From: Opitutus sp. GAS368
Lineage (GTDB): Bacteria > Verrucomicrobiota > Verrucomicrobiia > Opitutales > Opitutaceae
Reading direction: 5' to 3'
DNA: 64,000 nucleotides
Assembly: GCF_900104925.1 (NCBI RefSeq)
Contig: NZ_LT629735.1
Span: 2,388,291 to 2,452,290, forward strand
Part shown: piece after piece, positions 33,355-42,038 of the stretch
Layout of the letters: every line of letters starts with the position of its first letter
Numbering within the stretch: the stretch's first letter is position 1
Notes under the pieces: model-generated
Told to the model about the DNA's origin: nothing
The model's input: the letters and a program-made list of their open reading frames with translations, nothing else
Database searches by the model: none
Made by a program: the position numbers and the translations under genes

Positions 33355-34124
33355 CCCTGCTGATGGGGGTCGAGCAACCATTGGTGCGCTTTTGTGACGG
33401 TAAAACCGCGGTAGGGATTGCGGGGCAGATGCCTGACAACCCAGAGGTAATACATTCCGTAGCCGGGAGCGGAAACCTGCGCATGATCGCAGCCGCCGGG
33501 GATCACCGTGGTATCGCCTGACATCACGCGATGCACCCGTTCGCCAGTCTCGGCATGGCCATAACCCTGCGGGGCGGTGAAGCGATAGTGATAGATCTCG
33601 GGCTGCGGGTGGTGATGCGGTGGATAGCTCGACCAGCGGCCGGGCAGGTTGATCACTTCGCCGACCACAAAGGATGAGTCGGGCCGGGCCGTGTAATCGA
33701 AGATGGTTCGCACCAAGCGACGGCAGGCGCCTTGGGCGAGTCCGGCGCCGCGGTCTTCGCCCGCACAGTCCGCCGGCCGATAGAGGCGTGCACCCCGCGC
33801 CTTTGAAGTGGTCGTGCGCATGACCACCCACTCGGAAGCGGTCTGTGATTGGATCTCGGCTTTCTCGTCCCGGCCTAGGCTGACCGTAAACGGCCCCTGC
33901 TCAAAGACGGAACGGCGGGTGGCCACCACCGATTGCCCGGCGACCGTCACGCGCGCCCGGCCGTGCAGGAGAACCACGACGACCTCGGCTTTTGCTGAAA
34001 AACAATGCCGGGATCCGGGCAGCAGCCTCAACAGGCCGAAATCCATCTTTGCCGGGACGTTGAAATCCCGTTCGCGCACCAACCAGGTTGTTCCGGGCGA
34101 GAAGAGAGCCTTGGATGTTTTCAT
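33324..34124 (-). CDS. iolB: 5-deoxy-glucuronate isomerase
   Basis: A 266-residue double-cupin protein that isomerises 5-deoxy-D-glucuronate to 2-deoxy-5-keto-D-gluconate. The first cupin is poorly conserved; the second carries the metal site in SSYPPHHHPQPEIYHYRF and the later His of DTTVIPGGCDHAQVSAPG. The C-terminal YYLWVVRHLPRNPYRGFTV is an IolB hallmark. It overlaps the upstream Gfo/Idh/MocA gene by four bases and the downstream iolD gene by 31. Confidence 0.94.
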   Translation of the reverse strand: MKTSKALFSPGTTWLVRERDFNVPAKMDFGLLRLLPGSRHCFSAKAEVVVVLLHGRARVTVAGQSVVATRRSVFEQGPFTVSLGRDEKAEIQSQTASEWVVMRTTTSKARGARLYRPADCAGEDRGAGLAQGACRRLVRTIFDYTARPDSSFVVGEVINLPGRWSSYPPHHHPQPEIYHYRFTAPQGYGHAETGERVHRVMSGDTTVIPGGCDHAQVSAPGYGMYYLWVVRHLPRNPYRGFTVTKAHQWLLDPHQQGWKPSPHLFA

Positions 34125-35197
34125 TTTTTTGGCTTACGAGTCACGGCAACGCTCTCTCCCGTCTGGGCCGATTGATACAAGGCCGCAATCACGCCGTAGA
34201 TCCCCGGCTGCACCTCCAGGGGCGAGGCCACCTCGCGGTTTTCCGCGAGGGCGCGTGCCAGATCGATCACCGGGTAGGCGAGAATGCTGTCCCAATCGTT
34301 CATTTTCTCCGCGAGCGCCTCCTCTTGCAGCGTGGCATTGTCGATCCGGTGATACCAAACTAGTCCGGGCGGTCCGCCTCCCGGCATAAACGGCAAATCG
34401 AGTCCCCCGTCGGTGCCCCGGATTTCGGCGCGTTGGAATTGCGGTCCGTGTTCCGGCCGGCGTTCCAGGGAAATTGTCAGCCCACGCTCACACAGAATAT
34501 GGGCGAGATAGCTGGTTTCCAATTTCGTCCCTTCATCCTGCCAGAAGTTGATCGAACCCATGACGGCCTTGGGGACGAAGAGATCGCCTAGGAGATACCG
34601 GAGCCAATCCAGGTCGTAGACGGCCCAATCCATGGCGATGCCGCCGCCGCTGGTGGCGCGCTGGCGTCTCCAGGCGGGCTGCGAGGCCACCGCCCGGGGG
34701 TATTCGCTCGAGATGTTCAGGCGCACCGTGAGGATCTTGCCGAGTCGGCCGCGGGCGATCAGTTCGCGGGCTTTGCGCACCGGCGGGCAGGCGTGAAACC
34801 GGCTGGAGCTGCTGGCCAGCTTCAGGTGGGGATGGCGGCAGTGAGCAGCCTCGACGGCGCGCAACTCCTCGAGGTTCATGACCAGCGGCTTTTCACACAC
34901 GATGTGTTTACCCGCGGCCAGCGCGGCCTCGATTATTTCGCAATGAATATGCGGCGGCGTCGCGATGAAGACAGCGTCCAAGTCAAGCTGCAGCAATTCC
35001 CGGTAGTCGGCACAGGCGGTGATCCCGCCGAATTCCCGGGCCAGCTGCGCCGCGGCGCCGGGCTTGCTGCCCGCGATGGCGGCCACCCGGAGCGAGTCGT
35101 CGCGCAGGAGCGTCGGCCGGATCATCCGGACAATTTCCCCGGTCCCGATGATGCCAAACGCGGGACGGCGGGCCGAATCGATTTTCCCCAAGGCCAT
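34121..35197 (-). CDS. Gfo/Idh/MocA-family oxidoreductase
   Basis: A 358-residue NAD(P)-dependent sugar or cyclitol dehydrogenase. Rossmann motif GIIGTGEIVRMIRPTLL, conserved EKP (HIVCEKPLVMNLEE), then YRELL and the typical C-terminal sheet domain (SGGGIAMDWAVYDLDWLRYLLG with catalytic Asp). It is distinct from iolG in the same run, so it may act on another inositol isomer, an O-methyl inositol or a glycoside. It lies 12 bases after the ferritin-like gene and overlaps iolB by four bases. Confidence 0.88.
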   Translation of the reverse strand: MALGKIDSARRPAFGIIGTGEIVRMIRPTLLRDDSLRVAAIAGSKPGAAAQLAREFGGITACADYRELLQLDLDAVFIATPPHIHCEIIEAALAAGKHIVCEKPLVMNLEELRAVEAAHCRHPHLKLASSSSRFHACPPVRKARELIARGRLGKILTVRLNISSEYPRAVASQPAWRRQRATSGGGIAMDWAVYDLDWLRYLLGDLFVPKAVMGSINFWQDEGTKLETSYLAHILCERGLTISLERRPEHGPQFQRAEIRGTDGGLDLPFMPGGGPPGLVWYHRIDNATLQEEALAEKMNDWDSILAYPVIDLARALAENREVASPLEVQPGIYGVIAALYQSAQTGESVAVTRKPKK

Positions 35198-35209
35198 GCG
35201 GGTTAGGGT

Positions 35210-36544
35210 TCAGTAAGCCGACTTGGCGACGGTCGTGAGGTGTTTGCCGAGCCCCTCGGCCGCGCCGCAAAAATTGTTGAGTGCCTTTTTCCGGGTTTCG
35301 ATCTCCTCTGCACTGTAACCCTTCTTTTTGAGCGCGGCGATGCGGTAGCGTTCCACGAGGGCCGCGGAGGTCATGCTCTCTCCGGTGGCGAGTTTGAACA
35401 GCTCAGGACTCCATTTGGAGCCATAGCCGGTGTGCAGCCGCTCGTCGGCCACATCGAATTCGCTCTGCACGGCGGACACGATGTCCCCGTGTTGCCGGAA
35501 GGCCTCGGCGCAGGTGCGCTTGTAGCTGAAGGAGCAGGCCTCCGCCCGGTTGGTGAGATCGGAATAAAATTCGTAGTGGTCCAGCGCGGTTGCGTCCTTC
35601 TGGACGTGGCACGGCCCCCAGTAGCGGAAATCCTCAATCTTGAAGCCGAGTTGTTTCAGGCGGCGCAGGCCCATCTCGGTGTGGCGAACCTCGTCCCAGA
35701 TATGGCGGGCCGTGTCGTAGTAGAACTCGAACGGAAGCTCGTGGGAGGAATAGAAGATGTAGGCGACCAGCTCCGAAGCGATGATCTCGGTCGAGTTGAT
35801 GAAGATCATCTGCCGCGTGTGGTTGGCGATGGGGGAGTTTGCCGGGTCCGCGTAGAACTCGTAGGTTCCCTTCTCGTTTTGCGGGATCCGCGTCTGGTAA
35901 TCGCTGGCGACCATGGAAGGATCGCTGCGGCCGTCGACCGGCACCGGTCCCAGCGGTTCGGCCTCCGGAACGGGCGGCCAGCCGTTTTCGTCGCCGTCCA
36001 TGGCGCGGTCGATGCCGGCGAGCACCTGTTCGGAGTAGCGGAGCCATTCCTGGTCCGGTCCGCCCAAGCTGCTGCGGTCATGGTATCGCGCCAGGGGAGT
36101 TGCGGAAAGCCAGTGTTGAATGCGGGCGCGCTCCACCAGGACCACGTTGAGGCAGTCGAGCGTGGGGCTGTTGGTCACCGGGTCAGCCACCGCGAGAAAC
36201 GCATCATAGTCGCGATAGAGCTCCCGGAGCAGAAGGTCGTATCCGGTCCAGAAGGCGCGGGCGGAGGGGGCCAGGGAAATCCGGGTATACGCATCCCGCA
36301 GAATGGCCGGCGGACTGCTGCGATCTGGGAAGGCGCCCGGGAGTTCCCGGATGCGTTGTTCCAGGAACCGCATGTGACGGGAATGCCAGTAACCGATCTG
36401 GCCGGACCACCATTTCTGCTCCCACGTGTCAAAGGCGGGCAGCCATCCGAAACACATGCGGGCCAGCTCGAATTCCCGCCAGAAGAAGTCGCGCAGGGCG
36501 TCGCTGGTTTCATCGGGCGAAAGGTAAGAGGCATACGTCTTCAT
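35210..36544 (-). CDS. Ferritin-like di-iron carboxylate protein of unknown function
   Basis: A 444-residue soluble protein I do not recognise as a named enzyme. Two ExxH motifs, E285-x-x-H288 (HIWDEVRHTEMG) and E368-x-x-H371 (DVADERLHTGYG), are each preceded by a Glu about 32 residues earlier (E253 and E335). That is the six-ligand pattern of a ferritin-like four-helix di-iron site. The N-terminal 200 residues are rich in Trp, Tyr and Arg and have no recognised domain. There is no signal peptide. It is the first gene of the run leading into iolBDE and has the shared promoter-like block about 70 bases upstream. An oxygenase or oxidase acting on a cyclitol derivative is a reasonable but unproven guess. 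Confidence 0.7.
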   Translation of the reverse strand: MKTYASYLSPDETSDALRDFFWREFELARMCFGWLPAFDTWEQKWWSGQIGYWHSRHMRFLEQRIRELPGAFPDRSSPPAILRDAYTRISLAPSARAFWTGYDLLLRELYRDYDAFLAVADPVTNSPTLDCLNVVLVERARIQHWLSATPLARYHDRSSLGGPDQEWLRYSEQVLAGIDRAMDGDENGWPPVPEAEPLGPVPVDGRSDPSMVASDYQTRIPQNEKGTYEFYADPANSPIANHTRQMIFINSTEIIASELVAYIFYSSHELPFEFYYDTARHIWDEVRHTEMGLRRLKQLGFKIEDFRYWGPCHVQKDATALDHYEFYSDLTNRAEACSFSYKRTCAEAFRQHGDIVSAVQSEFDVADERLHTGYGSKWSPELFKLATGESMTSAALVERYRIAALKKKGYSAEEIETRKKALNNFCGAAEGLGKHLTTVAKSAY

Positions 36545-36592
36545 GGACGGAAGGGGTTGGGCGTGGACACAACTGTTGGGGTTGGAGCAGCA

Positions 36593-36652
36593 TAGCAGGC
36601 AGCCGTGGGCCCCGTCTTCTCATCCGGAGGCCGCTTGTTATCTTTTTTTGCC
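36593..36652 (-). promoter_or_regulatory. Promoter/operator block upstream of the ferritin-iol operon
   Basis: Read on the minus strand, a GGCAAAAAAAGATAACA box is followed after 12 bases by ATGAGAAGACG and after 14 more by CTGCTA. The same three elements with identical spacings lie upstream of the dioxygenase operon at 45820-45879. AAGACG and TATGCT, 18 bases apart, could serve as a weak -35 and -10. The upstream box would then be an activator site, plausibly for the AraC-type regulator encoded at 46128. Confidence 0.55.
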
Positions 36653-36757
36653 GGCCCTTATAGCCGGGCGAAAACTGTCCGCTCGTCCACGGCGCCGCAG
36701 ATCAAACCCAGCGGATTTGTAGGTAATGGAAAGTCCGGCCGGACGCTCACCGATCTT

Positions 36758-39607
36758 TCAGGGAATTTGCACTGCAACAATGTCGCCACGGTAGTGCACG
36801 GTCCGGTCGGCACGCGGCGTGAAGGTGAAGCCCACGGGCTTGTCTTTCGCTACCAGCACGATCTCGAAAGTGCGCTCGGCAAGCATGCCGGGGAATGAGC
36901 CGGTGCGGGCGCCAAGCGTGAGGGTGCGCCTGGCGTCGTCCCATCGAATGGGGATGCGCGCACTGGCACCACGTTCGTAGCCGTAAGTGAGCCCGTCGTC
37001 TTCGTAGAGCGTGAACTCGCCATTGGCGCCGGCATAAACATGGAGTGTGACCGGGTCGGCGGGTTTCTCCTGCGTGTATTGCAGTTCGGGACCGAACGGA
37101 ACGATTGAGCCCGCCCGGACGTAGAGCGGAATTGAGTCGTAGGGTGCGGGTGCCTCGATGGTTTGGCCGCCTTTGAGCGCGGCACCGGTCCAGAAATCGA
37201 ACCAGCCGTCGGCATCGGGCAGATAGACCCGGCGGCTGCGCGCCTGATATTCGGTCACCGGATTCACCAATAGCGCCGGTCCGAACATGAACTGGTCGAC
37301 AATGTCACGGGCCTTCAGGTCATCAGTGAAATCCATGACGAGTGGGCGCATCATGGTGCCGTTTTCGTGCGTCACCACACCGGCGAGCGAGTAAATGTAG
37401 GGCAGCAGCCGGTAGCGCAGCCGGTCGAATTTCAACTGGGCTTGGTAAGCGGGATGCGACTCGCCGCCGAATTCCCACATCTCGCGGTTCGGAAACTCCC
37501 CGTGCACGCGGAGCAGTGGAACGAACGTGCCGTATTGAAACCATCGGGTGTTCAATTCGCGCCATTCCTCCACGTCTTCCGGCTTCGCGTCCTTGCGAGC
37601 GAAGCGCCGTGGCACCGCGAATCCGCCGATGTCCATGGTCCAGTAGGGCAGGCCCGAAAGCGAAAAGCCCAGACCGGCGGAAATTTGCTTTTGCAGGGCC
37701 GTCCAAGTGGACGAGATATCACCCGACCAGACGGCGGCAGAGTAGCGTTGCTGGCCGGCAAACCCCGAGCGTGTCAGAGTAAAAACACGCTGGTTGGGCG
37801 CCGCGGCCCGCTGCCCCTCGTAGACGCCGGCACTGTTTAGCAGCGGCGAGGCATTGAGCACACGGGCCCCGGGGCCGAGCGCGGTCGGATGCATGTGCGA
37901 GCGCTGGCCCTCGAGTGTGGGCACAGGCGTGAGGTCGGGCTCGGTTGCGTCCATCCACCAAGCGTCTACTCCGCGACGGAACAGGGCTTGATCGACCTGG
38001 GCCCAGAAAAGCTTCCGCGCGGCGGGATTGAAGGCGTCGTAGAAGGTGTAGGGATGCCCGAGCCAGTCGATGAGCTTCTCGTCGAGATTGCGCTCGTAGA
38101 GGAAACCGTGTGCGTGCATGGCGGCGAAGTTTTCCGTGCCAGGGTAAAACTTGCCCCAGACGGAAATCATCAGGTGAGCGTGTTGCTCGTGGATGGCGCG
38201 AATCCAGCCGTCTGGGTCCGGGAAGCGCGCGGGATCAAACTGATGCGAACCCCACGCCTTCTCCTTCCAGTAAAGCCAATCCTGCACGATGTTGTCGAAG
38301 GGGATCCCGCGGCGGCGAAACCCGGTGACCACATCCAAGCTTTGCTGCGCCGTCTCGTAGCGCTGGCGCGACTGCCACAGACCGAACGACCAGACGGGCA
38401 TCATTGGCGCCGTCCCGGTTAGCCGCCGGTAGCCGGACACGACACGGTCGAGTTGCGGGCCGTAAACGAAATAGTAGTCAATCCCGTCGCCGACCTCCGA
38501 CCAGAGCGACGTGGCCGTGCTCGCGGCCGGAGTTTTCCAGCGCAGGCGCATCGTGGGCATGCCCTGGTCGCGGGACCATTCGAGTTTGAGTTGGTGACGG
38601 TGGCCGGCCTGCAGCGGCACCCGGGCGACGTCCAGCCAGGGTAACCAGCCTTGGCGCCAGTGGTTCATGACCAGCCGGCCGTCGATCCACAGTTTGATGT
38701 CGCCGTTCGAGTAACCCTCGAAAATGTGATCGCCGGTTTCGGCGGGCTGCACGTAGCCCTCCCAGCGGACGCTGCAGTCGCCTTCCTCGGGCAGGTCGGG
38801 GTGAACGCGGCGATTGGGTTTGGCGACGGTATTCGGCACGTCGATGTCAATGCGGGTTTCGGTGCGGTGCGTGACCTTCTTTTCAAGGCTGGCGTCGCTG
38901 AAATAAGAGGCGGTCAGACCGCCGGGCCGGCCGTCGGCGTCAAACAGCTGCGTGGCCGGGATCGGCACGGGTTCGCGCAGATCGCCGAAGCGCGTGAATG
39001 AGAGGTTATCCCAGAGCAGGCCGTAACCGCAGGTCGAGACCAGGAAGGGCACGACCGTGGTGCTGTTGTGCTGCCAGAGATCGAGGTCGTAACCTTTGAG
39101 ATTGAGCAACCCGAGCTGGTTCTGACCGAGGCCGTAGAGGGCTTCGCCGATGTTGGATGTCCAGGCTTGGCGGACATGGCAGGTTTTCTCGCCCTGCACC
39201 TCGGCGGGCTCAAGCCGGCGTGTCCCGGGTTCTTCCGCCAGAATCGGCCGGCCGTGGGCGTCGAGGAACGAGACGCCGCCGGTCGCAAGATCGACCCGCA
39301 CCTGGAGCCTGGCGGTGCGGACAGTGACGGATCCGTCTTCGGCGGCGTAATGCCATTGTGGCATGGAGGCGGGGCGTTTCTCCACGACGAGACTGGAGCG
39401 GTTGAAAAAAGCGCGGTCTTTGGCATGGGCAACCCGGATGATATCGTCGGCGCAGACTTCGATTTTCAGAAAGGAATCGCCGCAAGCGATGATGATGCCT
39501 TCAGGCAGTTGCTCGGGCACGGGCGTGGTGGCCAAAGCAGACGCTGCAAAAACAGCGGAGAAAGCGAGCAGCAGGCACAAGCGGATCAAACGAAGGGCAA
39601 TGGGCAT
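36758..39607 (-). CDS. Secreted GH31 glycosidase with inserted PA14 domain, probable alpha-xylosidase
   Basis: A 949-residue exported enzyme with signal peptide MPIALRLIRLCLLLAFSAVF ending near ALA. An N-terminal beta-sandwich is interrupted at about residues 230-365 by a PA14 domain (GGLTASYFSDASLEKK ... GYVQPAETGDHIFEGYSNGD ... LKLEWSRDQG). The GH31 barrel carries the nucleophile in WWMDATEPD (about D554) and a later candidate acid/base in WSGDISSTW. GH31 enzymes with this PA14 insert include the xyloglucan alpha-xylosidases CjXyl31A and BoGH31A, so alpha-xylosidase on xyloglucan oligosaccharides is the best call; alpha-glucosidase is the alternative. It is transcribed toward the ferritin-iol operon. 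Confidence 0.9.
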   Translation of the reverse strand: MPIALRLIRLCLLLAFSAVFAASALATTPVPEQLPEGIIIACGDSFLKIEVCADDIIRVAHAKDRAFFNRSSLVVEKRPASMPQWHYAAEDGSVTVRTARLQVRVDLATGGVSFLDAHGRPILAEEPGTRRLEPAEVQGEKTCHVRQAWTSNIGEALYGLGQNQLGLLNLKGYDLDLWQHNSTTVVPFLVSTCGYGLLWDNLSFTRFGDLREPVPIPATQLFDADGRPGGLTASYFSDASLEKKVTHRTETRIDIDVPNTVAKPNRRVHPDLPEEGDCSVRWEGYVQPAETGDHIFEGYSNGDIKLWIDGRLVMNHWRQGWLPWLDVARVPLQAGHRHQLKLEWSRDQGMPTMRLRWKTPAASTATSLWSEVGDGIDYYFVYGPQLDRVVSGYRRLTGTAPMMPVWSFGLWQSRQRYETAQQSLDVVTGFRRRGIPFDNIVQDWLYWKEKAWGSHQFDPARFPDPDGWIRAIHEQHAHLMISVWGKFYPGTENFAAMHAHGFLYERNLDEKLIDWLGHPYTFYDAFNPAARKLFWAQVDQALFRRGVDAWWMDATEPDLTPVPTLEGQRSHMHPTALGPGARVLNASPLLNSAGVYEGQRAAAPNQRVFTLTRSGFAGQQRYSAAVWSGDISSTWTALQKQISAGLGFSLSGLPYWTMDIGGFAVPRRFARKDAKPEDVEEWRELNTRWFQYGTFVPLLRVHGEFPNREMWEFGGESHPAYQAQLKFDRLRYRLLPYIYSLAGVVTHENGTMMRPLVMDFTDDLKARDIVDQFMFGPALLVNPVTEYQARSRRVYLPDADGWFDFWTGAALKGGQTIEAPAPYDSIPLYVRAGSIVPFGPELQYTQEKPADPVTLHVYAGANGEFTLYEDDGLTYGYERGASARIPIRWDDARRTLTLGARTGSFPGMLAERTFEIVLVAKDKPVGFTFTPRADRTVHYRGDIVAVQIP

Positions 39608-39739
39608 ACTGCAAAAAACCCGATTCAGATCACCGGGCGGGTGCTAGCGGTCCATTTTTGGTCTTTTCCCCTTGGTAGAGAGCCAAGCTGTAATCTATTA
39701 AGACCACTTTATTCATCGGTCGATCCAGCCGGGGGGCGC

Positions 39740-41956
39740 CTATCTTGGTGAGACAACCAGTTGAACCGGCGCCGTGCTCTCCAGATCAAGCCACACAATC
39801 AAATCGATGCCATCGATCGTTCGCCGGATACCTGTTCGCAGGCCTGGCCCCACGGGACGCTCACGCCCGTTCACGCTGACGCGGGCTGGCTGATCACCCC
39901 AGTTTTTGATGATGAAGGCGGGGTGATAAAGAGGGTGTTCGGCACTGGCATCCAGCGTGAATCCGATGACTTCTGCGTCGCCCGCGGTCGCTTTCTCAAG
40001 CAGATAGGCGCGTTCGGACATATCGTAACCCCGACTGCTGATCCCGGCCGGGAGTCCCCGAAGCGCCGGGGCGTGCAACCAGGAGCGCGCAACTCCCACG
40101 AGACGTGCCGGCGGCAATTCCGTCAACCCGTGCAGCATTACCCGCGTGCGGGAATTGACGGAGTTGTCCCAGTCCTTCCATTCCAGTCCGGTCGTGAGCG
40201 AGGAATGCGCCATCCGATCCGCATGTGTGGCCACCCGGCCGTCCGACGGGATCTGCGCCACCGGCCAATGATTCCACCACGGGAAAATCGAGTTCTCGCG
40301 GTTGATTTCCACATTCATTGGCCGGAAGAGCGGTCCGTCATGTTTTTCGCCATAAAGCTCAAACGGCTCGTCGGATACGATCAGGAATGGCCGCGCAATC
40401 GAACGGACGTTGATGATCTCGATATTCGCGTGCTCGGGCTGGGCGATTTTGTCGGGCGCATGTTCGGCCCAGGAATACAGGTGAGCCTGGCCCTGCATGT
40501 TCATGATCGTCACCGCGTCCGTTTCGAGGACGTCTTCGGGCCGCGAGCCGGGCGGAACGAGGACGATCGATTCCTGAAATTCATGCGGTTCCCGGGGCTG
40601 CGTGCTCCAAAGGCAAATCTTCCGCACGCCGATCCCATCCGGATAGATGATATGGTATTCATCGGACCAATCACCCCATCCGGTCAGCGGATCGACGCGG
40701 GCCGAAACATAGCGGGTGTCGGCCAAGGCATAACGCCAGTGGATTACCACCCGCGCGGGACTGCTTTCGACGATACTGACGCGTGAATAACGGGATTGCT
40801 TGTCCGACATTGGCTCGGCGCAGCCCAAGGCGCCGGAACCCCACGTCTCGTTGAACTCATTGGTATACCAGATGCCTTTTTCAGTGACCCAGTGGGGAAT
40901 GTAGTTCGTCCCGCGCCAGAGCATATATTTCCAAGGACGGTCATCGAACAGGACGACCACATCGCTGTCCGGACCGTCGCGGCGCGATGCGTCCCATGTC
41001 TCCGTAAATTTCAGGCGAGTGTAATAGGCGCCGAAACCGGCCGGTGCGGGCGCCACGTCGGGCAGCTTGGCCAACTGCATTCCTGAGTCCCTTGGCGGCT
41101 GAATCGAGTCATAGTCGCGCTTGATCTCGTCTGCGCCGAGCGCGCCATCGAGGATAATGACCTCGTCCAGATATCCTTCGATGCCGAATAGCGCCGGCGG
41201 ACTCAGCCTGATGGGATGCTCGTGAGTTTTCGCCTGGTGATTTCTGCCGATCAGCAGTTCCACCTCGCGCGCGAAATCAATGTGTCCGTTCGCCGGCATC
41301 GAGCCGACACACTTGCCGTTTATGTAGACGGCCATCCGGCCGGCTTTCGGATCGTAGGTGCCCGCGATTTGCGTCCATTTCATCAGTGGGATCGTCGCAT
41401 CCGAACGACATTTCACCCAATGCCCGCCGAGCGATAGCTGCAGATGCACCCGTCCGTCGCCGTCGATACCAAAGAAATAGCCGGCCCGCGGATCGGGCTC
41501 CATCGCGGGATCTCCGTCTTTCGCCGGAATCATACCCTCATGGGCAGAAATTTTCACCTCCTGCTCATCGGCCTGGTTCACAATCCCGCACAAGGCCCAT
41601 GGGTAGGCTTGGAGGGCGATCCAGCTTTCGAAAGTCACGGCATCGCCGAGGCGGGGGGCATTGGCTGCCAGACGCTTGATTCCGGTCGTATAACCGTCAA
41701 ATCGCAGTGCTTGTCCGCTCGCTCCCGGCACTCGTTTGGAAAAGCCGACAATCTCGTCATCATGCCCGCTGATGGTGTCATTGGCGATGGTGGGAGACAT
41801 CTCCTCAAAGGACCAACGGGCCACCGGATTCGGTGACGCTGCCCGCATTGCCCCCGCTCCCGCCAGAGCAAGGCAGAGACCACCCAACGCCGAGAGAGCT
41901 CGTGCGGTCAGCCACCGGGTGATCGTCGAAGAAACGAGGGGTATGTCGTTTACCAT
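39740..41956 (-). CDS. Secreted LamG-domain protein with a large uncharacterised C-terminal region
   Basis: A 738-residue exported protein. After a hydrophobic N-terminal segment (ALSALGGLCLALAGAGAMRA) comes a LamG jelly roll at about 45-285 (ARWSFEE, ALRFDGYTTGI, WTQIAGTYDPKAGRMAVYING, YLDEVIILDGAL). Residues 300-738 form a conserved-looking region I cannot assign, rich in Trp and His (FTETWDASRRDGPDSDVVVL, ENSIFPWWNHWPVAQIPSDG, THADRMAHSSLTTGLEW). The whole suggests an extracellular carbohydrate-active enzyme or binding protein of a new family. It lies 132 bases upstream of the GH31 gene on the same strand, so the two may act on one substrate. Confidence 0.75.
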   Translation of the reverse strand: MVNDIPLVSSTITRWLTARALSALGGLCLALAGAGAMRAASPNPVARWSFEEMSPTIANDTISGHDDEIVGFSKRVPGASGQALRFDGYTTGIKRLAANAPRLGDAVTFESWIALQAYPWALCGIVNQADEQEVKISAHEGMIPAKDGDPAMEPDPRAGYFFGIDGDGRVHLQLSLGGHWVKCRSDATIPLMKWTQIAGTYDPKAGRMAVYINGKCVGSMPANGHIDFAREVELLIGRNHQAKTHEHPIRLSPPALFGIEGYLDEVIILDGALGADEIKRDYDSIQPPRDSGMQLAKLPDVAPAPAGFGAYYTRLKFTETWDASRRDGPDSDVVVLFDDRPWKYMLWRGTNYIPHWVTEKGIWYTNEFNETWGSGALGCAEPMSDKQSRYSRVSIVESSPARVVIHWRYALADTRYVSARVDPLTGWGDWSDEYHIIYPDGIGVRKICLWSTQPREPHEFQESIVLVPPGSRPEDVLETDAVTIMNMQGQAHLYSWAEHAPDKIAQPEHANIEIINVRSIARPFLIVSDEPFELYGEKHDGPLFRPMNVEINRENSIFPWWNHWPVAQIPSDGRVATHADRMAHSSLTTGLEWKDWDNSVNSRTRVMLHGLTELPPARLVGVARSWLHAPALRGLPAGISSRGYDMSERAYLLEKATAGDAEVIGFTLDASAEHPLYHPAFIIKNWGDQPARVSVNGRERPVGPGLRTGIRRTIDGIDLIVWLDLESTAPVQLVVSPR

Positions 41957-42038
41957 GGGGATGTTGTTTTGAGTCTGCGGCTGTTTTGCCGATATTGTCG
42001 CGTGAAACCGCCGCCTGCGATGACACTTTCACCGGTGT

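Noticed and set aside
36733-36744. Perfect palindrome gtccggccggac between the GH31 and ferritin-like genes
   Set aside because: A 12-base GC palindrome is not unusual at this composition and lacks a U-tract or a second copy; no function can be supported.
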